A DNA stretch of 44,131 bases from Patescibacteria group bacterium. Lineage in GTDB: Bacteria > Patescibacteriota > Microgenomatia > Levybacterales > UBA12049. The notes under the pieces were generated by a model. The model was not told where the DNA came from. It searched no databases and worked only from the letters and a program-made list of their open reading frames with translations. A program made the translations under genes and the position numbers. Within the stretch, counting starts at the first letter, position 1. Every line of letters starts with the position of its first letter. The DNA lies in NCBI GenBank assembly GCA_023485865.1, contig JAMCZC010000035.1, positions 1 to 44,131 of the forward strand, read 5' to 3'. Positions 27,999 through 36,877 of the stretch are shown piece after piece.

Positions 27999-28646
27999 AT
28001 GCTTGAAATTGCCCGGCAAGCAGGAGAGAAATATTTGCCTGTTATCAAACAAAACCGGCTGCCTTTAGGCTTGGGATTGCTTGGTTTGATATTGTTTATA
28101 TATGGTTTGATAGCATTACTGGGTTCGGCCTCAAATAAGAGTGATCTTACATTTGAACCTGCTAAATCAGCCTCGGATAGCGCACAGACTAATACTCAAA
28201 ATATTGTGGTAGATGTGGAAGGAGCAGTTGTGAAGCCCGGAATATACTCTTTGGCTTTGGGCTCAAGGGTACAGGAGGCTTTGGTTTTAGCTTTAGGACT
28301 GTCCCAAACAGCCGACAGAAATTGGGTAGAGAAAAACCTCAACCTGGCTGCAAAATTAACCGACGGAGCAAAAATTTACATCCCAAGGCTTGGAGAGGTT
28401 CAAAATAACACAGCAAATTTTGTTCAAGGGGCAAGTTCCGGTACGGATACTATCACCTCAAGCGCGTTAATAAATGTAAATACAGCATCGGGAGCAGAGC
28501 TGGATACTTTGCCGGGAATAGGCGCTGCAACCGCCCAGAAAATTATCAATAACAGGCCGTATGCAAGCGTTGAAGAGCTTTTATCCAAAAAGGCGGTAAA
28601 CAGCAAGGTATTCTCGCAGATAAAAGACAAAGTCAGCGTGAACTGA
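27999..28646 (+). CDS. comEA: ComEA-like DNA-binding protein (TM + SLBB + helix-hairpin-helix)
   Basis: VDVEGAVVKPGIYSLALGSRVQEAL (SLBB) and INVNTASGAELDTLPGIGAATAQKIINNRPYASVEELL (HhH). Confidence 0.9.
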   Translation: MLEIARQAGEKYLPVIKQNRLPLGLGLLGLILFIYGLIALLGSASNKSDLTFEPAKSASDSAQTNTQNIVVDVEGAVVKPGIYSLALGSRVQEALVLALGLSQTADRNWVEKNLNLAAKLTDGAKIYIPRLGEVQNNTANFVQGASSGTDTITSSALINVNTASGAELDTLPGIGAATAQKIINNRPYASVEELLSKKAVNSKVFSQIKDKVSVN

Positions 28647-29113
28647 CAATAAGCAAATAAGCAAATGACTAATATGCAAATAAATAATAAAATTACTAAT
28701 CAACAAGTAAAAGAAAGGGATATTCACGAGAGAATTTATAAGTTTGTTATACGGGTAATTGCCTTAACAAAATCTCTTCCAAAAAATCCTCAAAACGATG
28801 TAATAATTTATCAAATTGTTAAATCTGTAACCTCAATGGGTGCAAATGACCAGGAGGCAGATGGTTCTGAATCAAGAAAAGACTTTATAGCAAAATACTC
28901 AATAGTAAAGAAAGAAAATAAAGAAACCAATTATTGGTTAAGAGTTATTGGTGATACAAACCCCGCTATAAAAAAACGGATAGGAAATCTTCAGAATGAA
29001 GGATTAGAGCTAGTTAGAATTATATCTGCGATCATATTAAGCGCAAAGAGAAAAATTTAATTATTTGAAGATTCATTTGAAATTTGCTTATTTGCATATT
29101 TGCTTATTCTAAA
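28646..29113. repeat. Family A arms in inverted orientation flanking the four-helix-bundle gene 28665..29060
   Basis: Left: caataagcaaataagcaaatgactaatatgcaaataaat. Right: gattcatttgaaatttgcttatttgcatatttgcttattct. Confidence 0.8.
28665..29060 (+). CDS. Four-helix-bundle protein (S23/IVP-like)
   Basis: RDIHERIYKFVIRVIALTKSLPKNPQNDVIIYQIVKSVTSMGANDQEADGSESRKDFIAKYSIVKKENKETNYWLRVI; flanked by arms of the intergenic repeat family. Confidence 0.85.
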   Translation: MTNMQINNKITNQQVKERDIHERIYKFVIRVIALTKSLPKNPQNDVIIYQIVKSVTSMGANDQEADGSESRKDFIAKYSIVKKENKETNYWLRVIGDTNPAIKKRIGNLQNEGLELVRIISAIILSAKRKI

Positions 29114-29115
29114 TC

Positions 29116-30429
29116 ATGCCCATTAAGTTTTTTATAGCTTTTTTGTTATTAGTATTGTCGGTCCGCTTTTTCTTCTTTTACTTGTCAAAATCAAATTATA
29201 GGGACGGACAGGAAATTAGTTTTGAGGCAGCGTTATTTTCCGAGCCTCAAGCTATAGGGAATTTTCAAAGATTTCCGCTTAGCCTTCCAACGGGAGAGAC
29301 TGTTTTTGTTACGGCGCCTGCATTCCCGGAGTATAAGTATGGTGATAGAGTAATGGTGTCAAGCCCCATAAGAATTTTACCTCGAGCCGGAGGCTTTCAG
29401 CCTCGCGCTCTCGAGGAGCAATCATACGGGGTAAGCACTCAAGCTGTTGAACCGCTAATCTCAAAAAGAATTTACACAATGTATTTTCCTAAAATTAGCC
29501 TTGTGAAACCTCAATTTAACCCACTTTTAGCAGTCACTGCCTTTATCCGCCAATCCGTAACAACTCGCTTCAATAACAATCTGCCTCCCGACTTATCCAG
29601 TCTATTGCTCGGAATTGTTTTTGGAATTAAAGCCCCGATGTCAGCTAATTTTCTGGGTAATCTAAGGATTGCCGGAGTAATGCACGTTATTGCCGCATCG
29701 GGAATGAATATTACCATGGTCGCGGGTTTCCTAAGTTCAATTTTCACGCTATTTTTAAGACGCCAGACGGCGCTTTTGGCCAGCATTATAGGAATTGTTT
29801 TCTATGCTTTTTTGGCCGGTATGCAGCCTTCAATAATTAGAGCGGCAATTATGGGAATTCTGGTTTTTTCCTCACAAATCCTGGGCCGGCAAAGCTTGGG
29901 TGCTTACGGACTTTTTCTGGCGGCGTTTATGATGCTCTTTATTTCTCCTGGATTAATTTCCGACGTTGGCTTCCAGTTGAGTTTCGCCGCAACGGCAGGA
30001 CTTTTGTATTTAAATCCCTTATTTGGCAGAGCAGGGAAGCTCAATAGTCTAATCAAGAGATTCCCTTTGTTGGAGGATCTTTTTATAACTTTCAGCGCTC
30101 AATTATCTACCTTACCGATTCTTTTGGCAACTTTCGGCACATATTCTCTTTGGTCAATACCCGCAAACGCTCTTGTTTTGTGGACCGTGCCGGTCTTAAT
30201 GATTTTAGGGGGAGTAGGGGCAATTTTAGGAATGATTTTTCTGCCCTTAGGTTCAATCTTAGTTTACTTTTGTCTTCCTCTACTTTTATATTTTCAAAAA
30301 ATAGTAATTTTCTTTAGTTCCTTGGGCGGAGTTTTGACGATTCGGAATTTACCCCTAACTTTTATTTTGGGTTATTATCTTCTCGTTTTGTCTTTTGTTT
30401 TTTACTTTTCAAAACCAAAAAAAAGCTAA
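29116..30429 (+). CDS. comEC: ComEC/Rec2-type competence channel, without an evident C-terminal metallo-beta-lactamase domain
   Basis: MHVIAASGMNITMVAGFLSSIF, AFLAGMQPSIIRAAIMGILVF, LISDVGFQLSFAATAGLLYL, TFSAQLSTLPILLATFGTYSLWSIPANALVLWTVPVLMILG; 437 aa. Confidence 0.92.
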   Translation: MPIKFFIAFLLLVLSVRFFFFYLSKSNYRDGQEISFEAALFSEPQAIGNFQRFPLSLPTGETVFVTAPAFPEYKYGDRVMVSSPIRILPRAGGFQPRALEEQSYGVSTQAVEPLISKRIYTMYFPKISLVKPQFNPLLAVTAFIRQSVTTRFNNNLPPDLSSLLLGIVFGIKAPMSANFLGNLRIAGVMHVIAASGMNITMVAGFLSSIFTLFLRRQTALLASIIGIVFYAFLAGMQPSIIRAAIMGILVFSSQILGRQSLGAYGLFLAAFMMLFISPGLISDVGFQLSFAATAGLLYLNPLFGRAGKLNSLIKRFPLLEDLFITFSAQLSTLPILLATFGTYSLWSIPANALVLWTVPVLMILGGVGAILGMIFLPLGSILVYFCLPLLLYFQKIVIFFSSLGGVLTIRNLPLTFILGYYLLVLSFVFYFSKPKKS

Positions 30430-30562
30430 AGCCTTCCGCCAAATTTTCATGAAAATCCTTTCGCGGGGCGAAAAATCTACCAACAAATGCTATTCTTTGA
30501 TATATTATGATTAATAAAACCGGTAAAAACGGGATTTTTGCCCAAAAATACTACAAGATAAT

Positions 30563-30588
30563 TTAGCACTCAAAATTTAGAGTGCCAC
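30563..30588. promoter_or_regulatory. CIRCE-like inverted repeat in a convergent intergenic gap
   Basis: TTAGCACTC-AAAATTTA-GAGTGCCAC; left arm matches the CIRCE consensus, right arm 7/9, spacer 8 rather than 9. Confidence 0.35.
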
Positions 30589-30629
30589 GTTTTAAAAATG
30601 CGGCCGGGCGGAGTTTTGGGGAAACATTT

Positions 30630-32360
30630 TCAATTTGCCCCGGCGGAAGTTGCGGCAAAAGGTCTTGTAAAAGTCTTATTCTGGTGGAAAACGTCATCCG
30701 AGAGGGGAAGCGTAAACGAAATAGTTGTACCCTGTCCTACGTCTGATTTGACCACAACTTGCCCCCCGTGAGCCTCAACAACGCCTTTAACGATATATAA
30801 TCCAAGTCCGGTGCCTTTCTTTTCCAGCTCATGAGGCGTTTTCCGTATCTGGTAAAACTTGGAAAAAAGGTCTTTTTGATCTTCCTCGGAAATGCCCATG
30901 CCGGTATCGGAAACCGAAACGGTTACGCTATCCGTGTTAATCTCTCCAAAAATAGTAATTTTGCCTGCCGAGGGGGTAAATTTAAGGCTGTTAGAGACCA
31001 GATTATTCAGTACCTGGGTAATCCTTGTCCGGTCAAAATTAACCTGGGGCAGGGACTTTGGCACATAAGAATTAATTTCTATGTTTTTCTTTATTGCCCG
31101 GGGAGAAAAGGCGTCCACAACTTCATTTATAAGCTGGTTTAAGTCATTTGGAGCTTTTTGTACAATAAATCTTCCCGCCTCAATTTTTGCCGCATCCAGA
31201 ACCGAGCCAATCTGCTCCAAAAGCACTTTAGCCTGGGAATCTATGATGCCAAGAAGTTGTTTTTGTTCGCTCTCTTTCAGCTTTTTTTCCTCGAGCATTA
31301 ATTCCGAGGAATCTTTGATGGCGGTTAACGGCGCTCTTAATTCATGGACCATCATATTGGTAAAGTCTTCTTTTATCCCGGAGAGGTTTTTTTCTATCGT
31401 AATATCGTGCATCAGAACAGAAACGCCTGTAATTTTTTGGATTTCTTCCGAATTAAAAACCGGCGTTAAGAAAATCTGAAAGGTGTTTTCTCCAATTACT
31501 ACCTCTTTTTCCTCAACAGCCTTTTTCGAAGTTACCGATTCGCTTATTTTTCCCAGTAAATCGTATTTTCCCGACATTTCATTCAAAATGTCGAGAATTG
31601 TGATGTTTTCTCTTTGGATATTTAAGAATTTCCTGGCCGCTTCATTTATTATCAGCAGTTTGTTTTTGTCATCAACCATAAAAACTCCGTCGGCAAGGCT
31701 TCCGATCATCGAAGTCAGCTTACTTTCTTCTACTTCGAGAACCTGACGAAGCCTCGTTAAGGCGTTTGATGCATTTTCCGTAATCTGGTAAAGGGTGGTT
31801 ACCGCGTCTTCTTTGTATAAATCCGGCGTAGTTGAGGAAACATTTATAAGTCCTGTGACCTTATTGTTAATAATAAGCGGGATATGAAAAAAAGAGGCTA
31901 AGGGGAGTTTATTTGCTTCATCCAAAGAAACTCCGGAAAGCGTTTGGTCAATGAATGTCGGTAAGTTTGGTAAAAGTGTCCCGATGGAGGCTAACATGCT
32001 CTTTCTTACCTGACTTATAAAAAGACTGCTTACGTTTTCTTCAACATAGGTTTTAAATATTAGCTTATCTTCCTTAACAACAATAGACGAAGCAGAAGAG
32101 TAGGAAAAAAGGTTTTTGAGACTTCCGGTGATAATATCAATTATTTGCTCAACGTCAAGGGAATAACTTATTTTATCCTGGATTTCTTTTAAAACAGAGA
32201 TTTGGTAGAGCTTCTGTTTGTCGATTTGCTGCTGTTTTTTGATCGCGTCCATTTTCCTTTTTTCATAGATTATCCATAAGAATAAACCAACGACCGAGAT
32301 TTTAACGAGATCATCTAACTTAATTAAGAGGATGTTTGAGGGGTTGAAAAATCCATTCAT
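30630..32360 (-). CDS. Sensor histidine kinase with GAF-like and PAS-like domains
   Basis: MMVHELRAPLTAIKDSSELM (H box), RITQVLNNLVSNSLKFTPSAGKI (N box), VSDTGMGISEEDQKDLFSKFYQ (G1/F), GTGLGLYIVKGVVEAHGG (G2). Confidence 0.95.
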   Translation of the reverse strand: MNGFFNPSNILLIKLDDLVKISVVGLFLWIIYEKRKMDAIKKQQQIDKQKLYQISVLKEIQDKISYSLDVEQIIDIITGSLKNLFSYSSASSIVVKEDKLIFKTYVEENVSSLFISQVRKSMLASIGTLLPNLPTFIDQTLSGVSLDEANKLPLASFFHIPLIINNKVTGLINVSSTTPDLYKEDAVTTLYQITENASNALTRLRQVLEVEESKLTSMIGSLADGVFMVDDKNKLLIINEAARKFLNIQRENITILDILNEMSGKYDLLGKISESVTSKKAVEEKEVVIGENTFQIFLTPVFNSEEIQKITGVSVLMHDITIEKNLSGIKEDFTNMMVHELRAPLTAIKDSSELMLEEKKLKESEQKQLLGIIDSQAKVLLEQIGSVLDAAKIEAGRFIVQKAPNDLNQLINEVVDAFSPRAIKKNIEINSYVPKSLPQVNFDRTRITQVLNNLVSNSLKFTPSAGKITIFGEINTDSVTVSVSDTGMGISEEDQKDLFSKFYQIRKTPHELEKKGTGLGLYIVKGVVEAHGGQVVVKSDVGQGTTISFTLPLSDDVFHQNKTFTRPFAATSAGAN

Positions 32361-32704
32361 TATTTTGTAAGCGATTCAAGCTTATCGCCTGTTCTTTTAC
32401 TGCCGATAACAATAATATAGGTGCCAATTATAAAAAGAGGCGCTTTTATCAAAAGTAAAATATTGGTAAAACTTACGCTTGTAAATCCGGAAACCTGGAG
32501 GTACGATTCAAGCGCATCGACAAGAATGCCCCCGGCAATAAAAAATATACCTACGGCAATTGATTTAAATCCGCTGGCTAAAATCCCGCTTCCGAACTTT
32601 TTAGTAACGCCGACCATAATAAAACCTGCGGCAATTCCTGCAAGAACAGAAACAAAAGAACTTCCTTCGATGAATATTGTTAAAAGTTTTTGTGTATCTA
32701 TCAT
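32360..32704 (-). CDS. Small membrane protein in histidine kinase/response regulator operon
   Basis: 114 aa, three hydrophobic segments; abuts the histidine kinase start. Confidence 0.7.
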   Translation of the reverse strand: MIDTQKLLTIFIEGSSFVSVLAGIAAGFIMVGVTKKFGSGILASGFKSIAVGIFFIAGGILVDALESYLQVSGFTSVSFTNILLLIKAPLFIIGTYIIVIGSKRTGDKLESLTK

Positions 32705-32705
32705 A

Positions 32706-33086
32706 CTAACCCTTAGTGCTTCCTAAAGCTTGATTTATGGCTTCTTGAGCGGCATTGGCCTTGGGTTCTTGAGGAGCAGGGGGGGGTGGCGCAGTGACCT
32801 GCGGGGGTTGTGTTAGATTCGCTCCTCCATCAGGATAAGCCGAAAGTAAGGGCTCCATGGTTTTTCTGACAATCAGGCCGGAAAGTTGAACGAATTGGTC
32901 AATCAACCCCTGGATAAGTTCCTGGGGAGGACCTTGGATTGCGGTAACCGTTCCGCTGTCGTCCACAACAAGTCCTTTAACATTTCTGGCCTTGGCAAGA
33001 GTTATCCCGGGTCCTAAGATTACCATTTGTTTCTGGATAACTTCCGTTAATAATTTTTTGTAATCGGTGTCTTGGGCAGGCTGCAT
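32706..33086 (-). CDS. Small hypothetical protein in histidine kinase/response regulator operon
   Basis: 126 aa, globular N-terminus and Pro/Ala-rich C-terminus; tightly packed with neighbours. Confidence 0.7.
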   Translation of the reverse strand: MQPAQDTDYKKLLTEVIQKQMVILGPGITLAKARNVKGLVVDDSGTVTAIQGPPQELIQGLIDQFVQLSGLIVRKTMEPLLSAYPDGGANLTQPPQVTAPPPPAPQEPKANAAQEAINQALGSTKG

Positions 33087-33087
33087 A

Positions 33088-33459
33088 TTAATTTTGCCCT
33101 TTGCTTAGGGCGTTTTTAATCTTTTCAATTACGTCTTTTGGCTCAACCTGATATTTAAACACATAATCCGCCGCGCCGGCGTTAATTGCTTCTTTGACCA
33201 GTTCATCCTGACTAAAATTGGACAGTATAATTACCGGTATATTTTTTGTTTTATCATCAGTCTTAAGCTGTTTTAGAATGTCGTTTCCCGAATAGTCGGG
33301 TAAAACCTGATCGAGCAAAATAAGGTCAGGAGCTTCGGTTTTTGCCTTGTCCATACCTTCCTGTCCGGTGTTTTCGGCCATTACCTGAAAACCCTCTTTT
33401 GTAAGTGCGGCAGTAAAAATGGTGGTCAGCGCTTCGTCGTCGTCGATAAGAAGAATTTT
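33088..33459 (-). CDS. Single-domain response regulator (CheY-like receiver)
   Basis: MKILLIDDDEALTTIFTAALTKEGFQVMAENTGQEGMDKAKTEAPDLILLDQVLPDYSGNDILKQLK...PVIILSNF...GAADYVFKYQ. Start moved from the longest ORF (33579). Confidence 0.93.
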   Translation of the reverse strand, partial: KILLIDDDEALTTIFTAALTKEGFQVMAENTGQEGMDKAKTEAPDLILLDQVLPDYSGNDILKQLKTDDKTKNIPVIILSNFSQDELVKEAINAGAADYVFKYQVEPKDVIEKIKNALSKGQN

Positions 33460-33512
33460 CATAGCTAATACCAACGTAGCAGTTCTTTTTTGAAAATGCA
33501 AGCCCCCAGATA

Positions 33513-33611
33513 ATGATAAATATGCAAATGCTAAATAAGCAAATGAATATTTAAATGATTTAATGATTAATTCATTCATTTGAGATTTGCTTATTTGCTT
33601 ATTGGGTTATT
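33513..33611. repeat. Intergenic repeat family A
   Basis: gataaatatgcaaatgctaaataagcaaatgaatatttaaatgatttaatgattaattcattcatttgagatttgcttatttgcttattgggttatttt. Confidence 0.9.
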
Positions 33612-33635
33612 TTATTGTGGTACAATATTGCCAAT

Positions 33636-35282
33636 ATGCCTAAAGATGAGATAATCCAAAGTCTAAAAAATGCCTTAAAAGAGTTAGGAGTAGAGGAATT
33701 TGAACCCCAGATAGAACGGCCCAAAGATCCGCAAAACGGCGATTTTTCTTCAAACATCGCGCTCATTTCATTCGCAAAAATCAAAAATCAAAAATCAAAA
33801 ATCAAAAATCCGTTGGATTTGGCTCAGGAAATCGTTTCCATACTAAATACCAAATACCAAATACCAAATACCGTATCTAAAGCTGAAGCTGTGGCTCCGG
33901 GGTTTATTAATTTTTATTTATCAAACGAATATCTGCAAAAACAAGTTCAGGAAATTATCAAAGAGGGCGATAATTATGGTTTGTTAACTATCGGCAAAGG
34001 CAAGAAGGCCAGTGTTGAGTTTGTGTCCGCAAATCCGACAGGCCCTTTGCATATCGGTAATGCCGTTGGCGGACCGCTTGGAGATACGATTGCAAATGTC
34101 TTGACAAAATCAGGCTATAACGTCAAAAGAGAGTATCTGCATAATGACGTCGGCGGGCAGGTGCTAAAGCTTGGCGAAGCAATTTATTTTGAACTCAATC
34201 CCGGCGAAAAACCAGCGGACGAGGAAACCCAATATCAAGGCGAATATATAAAAGAACTAGCTCAAAAAGTATCAGAATCACTAAAAGCATCGCATTTGTC
34301 AAAAGAGGAGTTTGTCGGGAAAGCCGCGTCAAACGCGGTTTCAATAATACTTGAGGGGATTCTTAAAGACTGCGAAGGAATGGGAATTAAGTTCGATATT
34401 GTCAGAAAAGAGTCGGATTTAAGGAAGGAAGTGCCCGAAGCGTTGGCCAAAATCAAAAAATTTATCAAAGAAAAAGACGGGGCAGAGTGGTTTGCGCCCG
34501 CGGACGAATTTTTAAAAGACAGGGAAACTGTGGTTAAAAAGTCAGACGGTCAGTATACCTATTTTGCTTCGGATATTGCTTATCACAACGAAAAAATGAG
34601 CAAAAATGATTTAGTTATTGACATTTTGGGTTCAAATCATTCCGGACACGTGCCAAGGCTCCAGGCGGCGGTTAAAGCTTTGGGGTTTGACGTTAATAAT
34701 TTTAAAGTGATTTTATACCAATATGTCAGGCTAAAAAGAGGTTCGGAAATCGTGAAAATGAGCAAAAGAGCGGGTAATTTTGTAACCGCCGCGGAGGTTT
34801 TGGATGAGGTGGGGAAGGATGCCTTTCGTTTTTTTCTTTTAAGAAGCGCGCCCGAAACGCATATGGATTTTGATTTGGAATTGGCAAAAAAGCAAGCCAG
34901 CGAAAATCCTGTTTTTTACGTCCAATACGCCTACACGCGAATATCTTCGATATTCGCTAAATTTCAAATTTCAAATTTCAAATTTCAAATTAGCGAAGCA
35001 GACGCAAGTCTGCTAACGCATAAAGAAGAGGTTGCCCTGATAAGGCATTTGCTAAAATTACCCGGGTTAATTGAGGAAGTTTCCCGTACTTTTGCGGTAC
35101 ATACTTTCACAACTTACGCTATGGAGCTGGCCACGCTTTTTCATAAATTCTATGAAGCTCACAGGGTAATCTCAAAAGATGGTAATTTAACCAAAGCCCG
35201 TTTGGCACTTTTAGAAGCCACCCGAATTACCCTCAAAAACACGTTGGATTTACTGGGTGTTTCCGCGCCTGAAAAAATGTAA
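33636..35282 (+). CDS. argS: Arginyl-tRNA synthetase
   Basis: VEFVSANPTGPLHIGNAVGGPLGDTIANVLTKSGYNVKREYLHNDVGGQ; DILGSNHSGHVPRLQAAVKALG; VKMSKRAGNFVTAAEVLDEVGKDAFRFFLL. Confidence 0.97.
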   Translation: MPKDEIIQSLKNALKELGVEEFEPQIERPKDPQNGDFSSNIALISFAKIKNQKSKIKNPLDLAQEIVSILNTKYQIPNTVSKAEAVAPGFINFYLSNEYLQKQVQEIIKEGDNYGLLTIGKGKKASVEFVSANPTGPLHIGNAVGGPLGDTIANVLTKSGYNVKREYLHNDVGGQVLKLGEAIYFELNPGEKPADEETQYQGEYIKELAQKVSESLKASHLSKEEFVGKAASNAVSIILEGILKDCEGMGIKFDIVRKESDLRKEVPEALAKIKKFIKEKDGAEWFAPADEFLKDRETVVKKSDGQYTYFASDIAYHNEKMSKNDLVIDILGSNHSGHVPRLQAAVKALGFDVNNFKVILYQYVRLKRGSEIVKMSKRAGNFVTAAEVLDEVGKDAFRFFLLRSAPETHMDFDLELAKKQASENPVFYVQYAYTRISSIFAKFQISNFKFQISEADASLLTHKEEVALIRHLLKLPGLIEEVSRTFAVHTFTTYAMELATLFHKFYEAHRVISKDGNLTKARLALLEATRITLKNTLDLLGVSAPEKM

Positions 35283-35457
35283 GAGTTATGGGTGCTGAGG
35301 TCGCTTACAGAAAATTTTTTTGGTACGTGCGCGATAAAGCTCAAGTTGTCCATCAAATAATGCCCGCTACTCCGTGCCGCAAAAATTTTGTAAGCTCCCC
35401 GCGCCGCCTATTTTCCTCCTTCAAATTTTTCTTTCCCCCTGCTATAATAAGCTTCTT

Positions 35458-36741
35458 ATGAACTATAACCGTAAAGTTCTCCCAAACGGCCTTCGCATTA
35501 TAACTGTTCCCATGCCTTCGTTTGAAAGCGCGACATCTTTAGTTATGGTCGGAGCAGGCTCAAGGTACGAAACAAATAAAAACAACGGCATTTCTCACTT
35601 TTTGGAGCATATGGCTTTTAAGGGAACAAAGAAGCGCCCCTCGGCAATTGATATATCAGGTCTAATTGACGGAATAGGCGGGGAATTTAATGCTTTTACC
35701 GGTAAGGAAACAACGGGTTATTATATAAAATCCGCAATTTCCCACGTTGATTTGTGTTTGGATGTTTTATCCGATATGCTGCAAAATTCAAAACTTGACC
35801 CAAAAGAAATAGAAAAAGAAAAAGGCGTAATTTTGGAGGAAATCAACCTTTACGAAGATACGCCTTCAAGTAAAATCGGCGACGTTTACGAACGGCTTTT
35901 GTACGGCGATACACCCATGGGTTGGGATACAGCCGGCGAAAAAGACGTTATCAGGCAAATTAACAGGCAAGATTTTCAAAATTACATGCAAAGTCTCTAT
36001 AGCGCTGACAACATTGCGGTTGTGGTTGCCGGCGGAATAAATGAAGATAAAACAGTTACGCTTATTGAAAAATACTTTGGGAAAATGCCTAAGTTTGATA
36101 CATTACGATACCAAAAAGTCGTTGAAAAACAGGGAAAACCTAAGATTTTAATCAAAGAGAAGAAAACAGAGCAGGTTCACATTGCTTTAGGGTTTAGAAC
36201 GGTTCCTCTTAATCATCCCGACAGACACAGCCTAGCTGTTTTGTCTGCAATTTTGGGCGGCGGAATGAGTTCAAGGCTTTTTCACGAAGTCAGAGAAAAA
36301 AGAGGACTCGCGTATTACGTAAGAACAGTCTCGGAGCAGTACCAGGACGCCGGAAATCTGGTTTCAACGGCCGGTCTTGATCCCAAAAGGGCGGAAGAGG
36401 GGATTAGGGTAATAGTCGAGGAATACGGTAAGATATCAAAAATCAAAAATCAAAAATCAAAAATAACAAACAGAGAGTTAACAAAAGCAAAGGAGTTGAT
36501 AAAAGGGAATTTTGTTTTGGCATTAGAAAACAGCCGTTCGGTTGCCGGCTTTTATTCCCAAGCAGAGCTTTTAGAAGAAAAAATTGAAAATCCTGAAGAA
36601 ATTATGGCAAAAATCGATAAAGTTACGGTTTCGGACGTAGAAAACGCGGCAGAAAAGTATTTCAAAGAAGAAGTGATGAACTTAGCGGTCATTGGCAATT
36701 TCTCTAGTGGACAAAATTTTGAAAAGTTGTTAAAGTTATAG
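35458..36741 (+). CDS. M16 family zinc metallopeptidase
   Basis: LPNGLRIITVPMPSFESATSLVMVGAGSRYE...GISHFLEHMAFKGTKKR (HxxEH); GGGMSSRLFHEVREKRGLAYYV. Start at MNYNRK. Confidence 0.95.
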   Translation: MNYNRKVLPNGLRIITVPMPSFESATSLVMVGAGSRYETNKNNGISHFLEHMAFKGTKKRPSAIDISGLIDGIGGEFNAFTGKETTGYYIKSAISHVDLCLDVLSDMLQNSKLDPKEIEKEKGVILEEINLYEDTPSSKIGDVYERLLYGDTPMGWDTAGEKDVIRQINRQDFQNYMQSLYSADNIAVVVAGGINEDKTVTLIEKYFGKMPKFDTLRYQKVVEKQGKPKILIKEKKTEQVHIALGFRTVPLNHPDRHSLAVLSAILGGGMSSRLFHEVREKRGLAYYVRTVSEQYQDAGNLVSTAGLDPKRAEEGIRVIVEEYGKISKIKNQKSKITNRELTKAKELIKGNFVLALENSRSVAGFYSQAELLEEKIENPEEIMAKIDKVTVSDVENAAEKYFKEEVMNLAVIGNFSSGQNFEKLLKL

Positions 36742-36877
36742 GTGATTGATGATTGACAGTAGAAACTAGAAGCTAGAATTTGAGGTTAGATGATAGAGGA
36801 TAGAGAATAAAAATTTCCATTTTCAAACTTCAAGATCCAGTATCTAGCATCAAGCTTCAAGCATCAAAAATATATTT

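Noticed and set aside
33460-33579. N-terminal extension of the response regulator ORF (MNELIIKSFKYSFAYLAFAYLSLSGG...)
   Set aside because: Encoded by the family A repeat; the canonical receiver start MKILLIDDDE is more likely.
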